Source: CALLVY01 sp937899855 (GTDB taxonomy: Bacteria; Bacteroidota; Bacteroidia; Chitinophagales; Saprospiraceae). From it: DNA of 22,288 nt. The notes beneath the pieces are model-generated. The model was not told the origin of the DNA, did not search any database, and saw only the letters and a list, made by a program, of their open reading frames with translations. The translations under genes and the position numbers were made by a program. The DNA is taken from NCBI GenBank assembly GCA_039820405.1, contig JBCBQC010000104.1, positions 1 through 22,288 of the forward strand. The letters run 5' to 3'. Position 1 is the first letter of the stretch; every line of letters starts with the position of its first letter. Of the stretch, positions 17,288 to 22,288 are shown one piece after another.

Positions 17288-17412
17288 GCAGCTGTTTTTA
17301 TGGTAAATGCAAGGAAGCCCAATTCGGTTGCCTGGGGAGGAAAAAAATTCCTGCCCGAGACACGGCGAACTTATGCACTTACCGCAGGGATCACACCCGT
17401 CAAATCTTTACT

Positions 17413-17433
17413 CGGGAGGGGTGAGTACTCCCG
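17413..17433. repeat. Inverted repeat CGGGAG / CTCCCG between protease and type B array
   Basis: CGGGAG (17413-17418) and CTCCCG (17428-17433) form six perfect pairs with a nine-base loop. The site is 53 bases after the protease stop on the minus strand. The following bases on that strand are A/T-mixed rather than a clean U run, so it is at best a weak terminator; an operator for copy 3 is an alternative. Confidence 0.35.
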
Positions 17434-17485
17434 CTAATTTGCCAGTGGCGACCCCCATGATCCGCAACTCCAAAGGTATGTTTCG

Positions 17486-19378
17486 CTATTTAATTACGAA
17501 CTTCTCCAAGCGACTTTCGTCCCCCATCTGGACCAATAGCCAGTAGATTCCCGGCGGACGCTGTCCGAGGGAAAAGCGGTGTACCTCGTCGGTCATCACC
17601 TCCTCGCCCAACAAACGCCCCTGCAGATCGTACAAGCGCAATTGCCAGTCGGCAGCGTTGGGAGAAGCTAGCCGCTGGACAAAAAGGCTGCCATCTTCCA
17701 CGGGGTTGGGAAAGACACGCAACAAGCTGGTGGGGCGGGCGGGCGTCGCAGTAGCCACCGAGAGTCGCAGGCCATCGTTGATGATGAGCGCAAAGTCCTG
17801 CTGGTTGTTGCGCAGCGTTCCACTGTGGGAGATGGTCAGCGTGTAGGTACCGGCCGGCAGGTCTTCGACGTCGATCCGCTCGACATTATCGCGTTGGTTA
17901 TTGCCCTTCTGCGGACGGTCGCCAAAGTTGTTGGCCTCTTCGTTGGGTTCGAAGGTCCAGGGTTCGTAGACCGTGCCGTTGCCGCGTAGACGGACGTTGA
18001 GGTCATTGACCAGGCGGGGCGTCAGGACATCCTCGATCACTTGCGAACCCGGCTGACCGGCGGGATCCGTCCAAGAGATGGTGGCCGTAAACTGTTCGAG
18101 GTCTTCCAGTTCCAATTCGAACGTGATGGAGTCCCCTTCGTTGAGCCTCAGCTCTTCGATGAGTGCGTTGGAGCCATTGTCGTTTACTACCCGAGCGGCC
18201 TCCTCCGCATTGAGCAAGCCCCAGCCGCTGATAAAATCGGGGCCATCGGCCAGGCCAGCCTCCAGCGTCGTACTGATGAGGAGTCCCTTAGCCGTGGCGG
18301 CACGCATAAATACCCCATTGAGGGCCAAATAATGCTCTTGCAGCAGGGCTATGGTACCCGTCACCACGGGAGTCGACATCGAAGTACCGCTCTTGGTGCC
18401 GTAGTCGGTGACGCTGCCGTTGTCGGAGGATTCGAGGCTGACCCCATTGGAGGTCAGGTCGGGTTTGATTCGCCAATCGTCGGTGGGGCCCCAATTGTTA
18501 AAGGCAGCCTGCCGCACGGAGTTGGGGCTGTTGTAGCCCAGTACGTCCTGAACGGCACCGACGGTAATGATATTTTTGCAGGTGGCAACGGTGTACATCA
18601 AATCAAAGCCTTGATCGGCGACGTTGACCCCATCGTTGCGATTGTTGCCCGCGGACTTACAGGAGAGGAAATAGGGGGCATTGTAGTACATCTCGTCCCA
18701 GGAGGCGGCCAAATCGGTGTAGACGCCGTAGCGGGGGATATCTCCATCGGGATTGCCTTTGCTGTAGGAGTGGTTGGACACCAGCCCCCCATCGAGGGCG
18801 AAGGCGGTCATTTCGGCCAGATCGTTATTGGATCGGTAAGCGTGCAGTTCCGCTCCGCTGGCCATACCGCGGGCCGCATTGCGCTCCCCAGTGGCGATCA
18901 TCGTTCCGGCGGTGTGCGTGCCGTGGCTGGTGACGGCTTCGTTGTCGCGATGCAGGACGCGCCCACCAAACTCCACGTGTCCCACCAGGGGCAGCCCCCC
19001 AGCTTCCCAGTGTCCGATGATGATGCCCTCCCCCGTGAGGTCCAGGCCACTATCGCCCCCAACCCAAATGTGATCAACCCGGCTGCTGATCGCCGCCCGA
19101 TCGTTGTCGTCATAGTCGTAGATGGGCAGCCCCTCCACGTCAATGCCTGACCAGTAGCCGGTATTGCCCTGTCGGTCCTGGACCACTAGGGGTACGCGGG
19201 GCGAGCGATTTTGTAGGGCATCGCGGTATTCGCGGTCGGCTTTTTCGGCAATTTTACGGAGGGCAGGGAGATTGCTCTGGCTGCGAATCCATTCGCGTTG
19301 CTCCGCATTTTGGGCCGTTAGGAAGAGGGGCAAAGCGCAGCAGCAAAACAGTATACTGAGGTAGGATTTTGATTTCAT
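17486..19378 (-). CDS. Secreted subtilisin-family (S8) serine protease with T9SS type A sorting domain
   Basis: Predicted 630-residue exported protease. I chose the start at 19378, directly before the signal peptide (MKSKSYLSILFCCCALPLFL..., ending LTAQ); the longer frame adds only 12 poor residues. The S8 catalytic domain (about 98-400) shows HGTHTAG with His152, SAGN with the oxyanion Asn245, and GTSMSTP with Ser333. The place of the usual catalytic Asp reads GHWEAGG, a Glu near residue 125. A beta-rich domain resembling that of KP-43-type proteases follows (ATISWTDPAG, LVNDLNVRL, LPAGTYTLTISHSG). The last about 80 residues (VFPNP, LRLYDLQGR, GIYWLLVQM, LEKFVIK) are a T9SS type A signal. 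It probably degrades or matures proteins outside the cell. A separate promoter is likely: the array gene starts 198 bases downstream and a terminator-like hairpin lies upstream. Confidence 0.92.
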   Translation of the reverse strand: MKSKSYLSILFCCCALPLFLTAQNAEQREWIRSQSNLPALRKIAEKADREYRDALQNRSPRVPLVVQDRQGNTGYWSGIDVEGLPIYDYDDNDRAAISSRVDHIWVGGDSGLDLTGEGIIIGHWEAGGLPLVGHVEFGGRVLHRDNEAVTSHGTHTAGTMIATGERNAARGMASGAELHAYRSNNDLAEMTAFALDGGLVSNHSYSKGNPDGDIPRYGVYTDLAASWDEMYYNAPYFLSCKSAGNNRNDGVNVADQGFDLMYTVATCKNIITVGAVQDVLGYNSPNSVRQAAFNNWGPTDDWRIKPDLTSNGVSLESSDNGSVTDYGTKSGTSMSTPVVTGTIALLQEHYLALNGVFMRAATAKGLLISTTLEAGLADGPDFISGWGLLNAEEAARVVNDNGSNALIEELRLNEGDSITFELELEDLEQFTATISWTDPAGQPGSQVIEDVLTPRLVNDLNVRLRGNGTVYEPWTFEPNEEANNFGDRPQKGNNQRDNVERIDVEDLPAGTYTLTISHSGTLRNNQQDFALIINDGLRLSVATATPARPTSLLRVFPNPVEDGSLFVQRLASPNAADWQLRLYDLQGRLLGEEVMTDEVHRFSLGQRPPGIYWLLVQMGDESRLEKFVIK

Positions 19379-19477
19379 ACTTAGATGCAGATTTATTGCA
19401 CCTAAAGATGACATTTTTTTGGAGTTTTAGTTGGTCATCAAACGCTTTTTTTTGGCCTTTGTCTGACGTTGGCCACT

Positions 19478-19520
19478 ACAAAAACAAACAGCGGGCGAGT
19501 ACAAGACTCACCAACTGTTT
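19478..19520 (-). terminator. Probable intrinsic terminator of the lipoprotein cluster
   Basis: On the minus strand a two-part stem (19520-19515 with 19491-19486, AAACAG/CTGTTT; inner GTGAGT/ACTCGC with one G-U pair) is followed by GTTTTT. It lies 30-70 bases after the stop of the last lipoprotein gene and about 100 bases before the protease start codon, the right place to separate the two units. Confidence 0.5.
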
Positions 19521-19549
19521 ATTTCGTTCTTTTTGGAAGTACAAGCGTC

Positions 19550-19942
19550 CTAGTCGCGCTCAAATTCGAGGGCGTAGGTGTAGCCATCGTAAGTCCAATC
19601 GCCTTCCAGTACCTCTTTGTCGAGCATGTCGACTTCGAAGGAAGTGCGGTAGGTGTCACCGAAGTCGTCGGTGTAGTCGATTTCCAATTCTTCACCACGC
19701 TCTTCCCACTCCCAATCGCCATCGTAGCAATCGCCGGAAATGCAAATGGTAAAGTCCCCATCCTTTTCGAACTCCCAGGTGAAGAAGATCGAATTGTTAC
19801 CGGCCGCAATGTTGTTGAAACGGGTCAGTTCCCAGGTACCATCAAGTTGGCGGGGACGGACGTCTTGGTTACAACTGGCCAAGCTCATACAGACGACGAG
19901 GACCAGCGCCTGGACGTATCGCTTGTTGAATTTGAGGGTCAT
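19550..19942 (-). CDS. Small acidic lipoprotein, lipocalin-like, copy 1
   Basis: Predicted 130-residue lipoprotein. The signal peptide ends in the lipobox LASC, with the lipidated Cys at residue 24 followed by NQDVRPRQLDG. The mature part is very acidic and beta-rich, with LDGTWEL, TWEFEKDGDF, GDWEWEERGEELEIDY and FEVDMLDKEV. This spacing of G-x-W and WxF strands resembles small lipocalin-like lipoproteins of Bacteroidota, but I cannot place it in a named family with certainty. Two cysteines (67 and 72) bracket a short loop. It is the most downstream of four tandem paralogues. It differs from the others by three extra residues in the first variable patch (AAGNNSIFF) and a divergent segment near the C-terminus. 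Confidence 0.82.
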   Translation of the reverse strand: MTLKFNKRYVQALVLVVCMSLASCNQDVRPRQLDGTWELTRFNNIAAGNNSIFFTWEFEKDGDFTICISGDCYDGDWEWEERGEELEIDYTDDFGDTYRTSFEVDMLDKEVLEGDWTYDGYTYALEFERD

Positions 19943-19956
19943 AAGTAGTTAATTTA
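19943..19956 (-). promoter_or_regulatory. Conserved A/T-rich leader before lipoprotein copy 1
   Basis: Reads TAAATTAACTACTT just before the ATG on the minus strand. Nearly the same 14 bases precede the other three copies. No Shine-Dalgarno sequence is present, as is usual in Bacteroidota, so this is probably the translation-start context. Confidence 0.5.
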
Positions 19957-19994
19957 ATGGAGTGAATAATACTTTTATCGAGCCCCAAGTCGCA

Positions 19995-20378
19995 TTAGTC
20001 GCGCTCGAACTCAACGGCGTAGGTGTAGCTGCCAGCGATGAGGTCGCCTTCAAAGACCTCTTTGTCAAGCATGTCCACCTCGAAGTCAATCCGGTAGGAA
20101 TCGCCAAAGTCGTCGGTGTAGCTGATTTCCAACTCTTCCCCGCGATCTTCCCATTCCCAATCGCCGGAGTAGCAATCGCCGTCCGAACAAAATTCAAAAT
20201 CGCCATCTTTTTCAAATTCCCAGGTCGTACCGGGATCGACATTGATGTTGTTGACGGATTTCAATTCCCACTTGCCATCGAGTTGGCGGGGACGGACGTC
20301 TTGGTTACAACTGGCCAGGCTCATACAGACCACCACAACCAGTGCTTGGACGTACCGTTTGTTAAATTTAAGCATCAT
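19995..20378 (-). CDS. Small acidic lipoprotein, lipocalin-like, copy 2
   Basis: Predicted 127-residue lipoprotein, closest to copy 3. The lipobox LASC places the lipid Cys at residue 24. The NQDVRPRQLDG segment that follows is identical in all four copies. Conserved strands WEFEKDGDF, GDWEWEDRGEELEI, YTDDFGDSYR and FEVDMLDKEV frame variable patches, here SVNNINVD, EFCSDGD and LIAGSYTYAV. Two cysteines (64 and 69) match the pair seen in the other copies and could form a disulfide. It starts 52 bases from the end of copy 1, with the same A/T-rich leader motif before its ATG as the other copies. Probably a periplasm- or surface-exposed anchored protein; its partner is unknown. Confidence 0.82.
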   Translation of the reverse strand: MMLKFNKRYVQALVVVVCMSLASCNQDVRPRQLDGKWELKSVNNINVDPGTTWEFEKDGDFEFCSDGDCYSGDWEWEDRGEELEISYTDDFGDSYRIDFEVDMLDKEVFEGDLIAGSYTYAVEFERD

Positions 20379-20392
20379 AAGTAGTTAATTTA
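20379..20392 (-). promoter_or_regulatory. Conserved A/T-rich leader before lipoprotein copy 2
   Basis: Identical to the copy 1 leader (TAAATTAACTACTT before the ATG on the minus strand), although the rest of the intergenic spacer differs. Confidence 0.5.
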
Positions 20393-20432
20393 GTGAGGTA
20401 AATAAGTTGGGTGGGTACGGCCAAGTATCGTA

Positions 20433-20816
20433 CTAATCACGCTCAAATTCAGCCGTGAAGGTATACGCATCAAGGCTCAAATCACCCTCCAAAACTTCTT
20501 TATCGAGCATGTCGACTTCAAAGTTAATCCGGTAGGAATCACCAAAGTCGTCGGTGTAGTTGATTTCTAACTCTTCCCCACGATCTTCCCATTCCCAATC
20601 ACCCGAATAGCAGTCGCCATCCTGGCAAAATTCAAAATCGCCGTTTTTTTCAAATTCCCAGATCGAACCAGGGTCAACATTAACACCATCAACGCGTTTT
20701 AATTCCCACTTGCCATCGAGTTGGCGGGGACGAACATCTTGGTTACAACTGGCTAAGCTTACACAGACCATTACGACCAGTGCCTGGACGTATCGCTTGT
20801 CAAATTTGAGGATCAT
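20433..20816 (-). CDS. Small acidic lipoprotein, lipocalin-like, copy 3
   Basis: Predicted 127-residue lipoprotein with the same plan: a signal peptide with minor differences (MILKFDKRYVQALVVMVCVS), LASC lipobox with Cys24, the invariant NQDVRPRQLDG segment, and beta strands with WEFEKNGDF, GDWEWEDRGEELEI, YTDDFGDSYR and FEVDMLDKEV. The Cys pair (64 and 69) is kept within CQDGDC. Its distinct patches are RVDGVNVD and LSLDAYTFTA. It is very close to copy 2 in the middle of the protein, which points to a recent duplication or conversion between them. Spacing to copy 2 is 54 bases, and all copies are on one strand, so one transcript is likely. Confidence 0.82.
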   Translation of the reverse strand: MILKFDKRYVQALVVMVCVSLASCNQDVRPRQLDGKWELKRVDGVNVDPGSIWEFEKNGDFEFCQDGDCYSGDWEWEDRGEELEINYTDDFGDSYRINFEVDMLDKEVLEGDLSLDAYTFTAEFERD

Positions 20817-20829
20817 AATAATTAATTTA
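20817..20829 (-). promoter_or_regulatory. Conserved A/T-rich leader before lipoprotein copy 3
   Basis: A variant of the shared leader, keeping TAAATTAA directly upstream of an altered TATT before the ATG on the minus strand. Confidence 0.4.
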
Positions 20830-20867
20830 GTTAATCGAATTATATTTTTAAGCAGCAGTAGATCGCA

Positions 20868-21251
20868 TTAGTCGCGCTCAAATGCTACGAGGTAAAGGTC
20901 GCCATCAATGACGACCTCCCCTTCAAAAACTTCTTTGTCTAACATATCCACCTCGAAGGAGAAACGGTAATTGTCTCCGAAATTATCAATGTATTCGATT
21001 TCCAATTCCTCACCGCGCTCTTCCCACTCCCAACTGCCTTCGAAGCAGTCTCCATCCTGACAATTCTTAAAACCACCATCCTTTTCAAACTCCCAGGTGG
21101 TACCCGGATCGGCAGGCACTTTGTTGACGCTTTTCAGCTCCCAGGTACCATCGAGCTGGCGGGGACGAACATCTTGGTTGCAACTGGCCAGACTCATACA
21201 GACTACCAGCACGAGGGCTTGGACGTAACGCGGGTTAAATTTGAGGGTCAT
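20868..21251 (-). CDS. Small acidic lipoprotein, lipocalin-like, copy 4
   Basis: Predicted 127-residue lipoprotein, first in the array and the most divergent of the 127-residue copies in its mature part. The signal peptide and lipobox (LASC, Cys24) and the NQDVRPRQLDG segment match the others. Later strands read WEFEKDGGF, GSWEWEERGEELEI, YIDNFGDNYR and FEVDMLDKEV. The Cys pair is kept (CQDGDC, residues 64 and 69). The last patch (VVIDGDLYLV) is unlike its neighbours before the shared C-terminal FERD. It starts 82 bases downstream of the TIGR03032-type gene, so it may be cotranscribed with that gene or have its own promoter; none is clear by eye. Confidence 0.82.
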   Translation of the reverse strand: MTLKFNPRYVQALVLVVCMSLASCNQDVRPRQLDGTWELKSVNKVPADPGTTWEFEKDGGFKNCQDGDCFEGSWEWEERGEELEIEYIDNFGDNYRFSFEVDMLDKEVFEGEVVIDGDLYLVAFERD

Positions 21252-21265
21252 AAGTGGTTAATTTT
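21252..21265 (-). promoter_or_regulatory. Conserved A/T-rich leader before lipoprotein copy 4
   Basis: Reads AAAATTAACCACTT before the ATG on the minus strand, two changes from the copy 1 leader. Confidence 0.45.
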
Positions 21266-21333
21266 GTAGTATGAGCACTTAGCAGTTCGGCCGGAGCCAT
21301 CGCGCTCAGACGCGAGAACTATACCAATTGTCA

Positions 21334-22288
21334 TCAGGATTTTGCCTTCACCTCCTCTTTCTGCCAAAAAAAGAGCTCCTCAGTGACGTCGATGGCCCGG
21401 TGGGTAACTTTCCCTTCTCGGTCGAGGATGACACCATTGCGAAGATTGGGAATGACTTTGAGGTCAAAAATCTCTTCCACTTTTTCTTCGTAATACAGTT
21501 CCGCCACACACTGTCCCGTACTCATTTGGAAAACCATCACGCCGGCCCGGTTGTCCTGTCCCGCGATCGGCAAATCGCCAAAAGAAGTACTGGTCTTACG
21601 GATCTTGGAGGTTCCCACGAAGATGTAATCGTCGTGGATGGCCATTCCCCGTGCAAAACCCGGTACCGTACCCACCCGAGAGTGGGTACCCGTCGCCAGA
21701 TCGTAAACGTGGAGCTCGCCCGTTGCGGCTAGCAGATAGTACAGACGCTGGCCCACCAAACGCGGTGAGTGCGGCATGGGCAAACCATCGACCAAAACCT
21801 CCTCCGTTGCGGCTACCATTAGCATGCCACTTTCGAGCTTGGTTTCGCGCCAGGCCTGCCGGGCATCCGTACGGGCCAGTAGGGTAACGTAATAATCCCC
21901 CGTTTCGCTGACCGCCAAACCATTGAGGTGGCAACGATCTTCGGGGAGGAGCTCCGAAACAAAGGAGGGCCGCCACAGGGGCGTAAAGCTTCGGCGATCG
22001 GAAATGGCGCAAACACAAGAAAAAGCCGTATTGACGCCAATGAGCCCCTCTTCCGTCCACTCGATATCGTGCAGGTCAATCTGGCCGGTGAAATAGGTGG
22101 AGCGGGGAAAAAACATCCCGTCGTATTTGCCGGGTTCTTTTTTGTAGCGCAAGGCCAGTTGGCGGTGTTGGCCGAATACTTCTACCGTATTTTTACAAGC
22201 CACCGCCAGCGTCCCGTCGGAGTCCAGGGCGATTCCCATCGGGCGACGCAGTTTTTTGGCGAATTGGTTGAGGTGAACCCCCTTGATC
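21334..22288 (-). CDS. TIGR03032 / DUF4915-type protein (5' end outside window)
   Basis: At least 317 residues are visible. The frame has no stop up to the right edge and continues upstream of the ATG at 22239 with plausible sequence (HLNQFAKKLRRPMGIA). That Met is therefore probably internal, and the gene starts outside the window. Motifs I know from the TIGR03032/DUF4915 family are clear: HDIEW, GLIGVNTAFSCVC, PLWRPSFVSELLPEDRCHLNGLA, YYVTLLA, GLPMPHSPRL and PGFARGMAI. The repeated beta-strand blocks suggest a beta-propeller-like fold. The family has no established function that I can state. No signal peptide can be judged because the N-terminus is missing. Four small lipoprotein genes follow on the same strand after 82 bases. 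Confidence 0.88.
   Translation of the reverse strand, partial: IKGVHLNQFAKKLRRPMGIALDSDGTLAVACKNTVEVFGQHRQLALRYKKEPGKYDGMFFPRSTYFTGQIDLHDIEWTEEGLIGVNTAFSCVCAISDRRSFTPLWRPSFVSELLPEDRCHLNGLAVSETGDYYVTLLARTDARQAWRETKLESGMLMVAATEEVLVDGLPMPHSPRLVGQRLYYLLAATGELHVYDLATGTHSRVGTVPGFARGMAIHDDYIFVGTSKIRKTSTSFGDLPIAGQDNRAGVMVFQMSTGQCVAELYYEEKVEEIFDLKVIPNLRNGVILDREGKVTHRAIDVTEELFFWQKEEVKAKS

Noticed and set aside
18041..19150. Long plus-strand open frame (369 codons) opposite the protease gene, and similar ones at 13793-14773, 16205-17059, 330-1184 and 8104-8796
   Set aside because: They lie wholly antisense to well-supported genes, have biased composition, no signal peptides or motifs, and follow from the G/C-rich third positions of the true genes.
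19379..19414. Twelve-residue upstream extension of the protease
   Set aside because: The later ATG at 19378 directly precedes a typical signal peptide; the extension adds nothing recognisable.
19550..21251. Regularly spaced repeats suggesting a CRISPR-like array
   Set aside because: The periodicity of about 440 bases comes from four paralogous genes with intact frames, not short repeats with unique spacers.
21334..22239. Met at 22239 as true start of the TIGR03032-type gene
   Set aside because: The frame stays open with family-like sequence to the window edge, so the gene is better described as truncated.

Overview
The window looks like chromosomal DNA of a Bacteroidota bacterium, most likely a Saprospiria / Lewinella-type gliding marine relative. 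The grounds are protein families typical of that group: type IX secretion (T9SS) C-terminal sorting domains of both type A and type B (gliding-motility/CHU_C), SprB-like repeats, a TonB-dependent receptor with an N-terminal carboxypeptidase-regulatory-like domain, a TIGR03032/DUF4915-type protein, and A/T-rich translation starts without clear Shine-Dalgarno sequences. No rRNA, tRNA, CRISPR array, insertion sequence or phage gene was seen.

Layout. 1-278: a possible 3' end of an upstream gene, then the leader of a large secreted Cys-rich T9SS type A protein (279-3179, +) closed by a good intrinsic terminator. 3311-4180 (-): an AraC-family regulator. 4181-4791: a 611-bp non-coding gap with an A/T palindrome and a cluster of compact hairpins (4561-4661) that could be a structured RNA or a dispersed element. 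4792-7209 (-): a TonB-dependent outer-membrane receptor, divergent from a MarR-like regulator (7391-8032, +), with candidate operator half-sites between them. 8029-8865 (-): an unrecognised cytoplasmic protein whose stop codon overlaps that of the MarR gene. 8926-17287 (-): three tandem paralogues of about 870 residues, each with signal peptide, N-terminal propeller-like region, Ig-like and SprB-like modules and a T9SS type B sorting domain. 17486-19378 (-): a secreted subtilisin-family (S8) protease with a T9SS type A signal and a Glu where the catalytic Asp is normally found. 19550-21251 (-): four tandem, very acidic small lipoproteins of one family. 21334-22288 (-): a TIGR03032-type protein cut off by the window edge.

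Together this is a cell-surface/export region: five T9SS cargo proteins, four lipoproteins, one outer-membrane receptor and two transcription regulators. The most interesting parts are the two local gene-family expansions (three modular T9SS-B proteins; four lipoproteins with an invariant scaffold and variable patches), the hairpin cluster at 4561-4661, and the inverted-repeat-rich gap at 11536-12019. All functions are inferred from sequence reading alone; no database search was possible.
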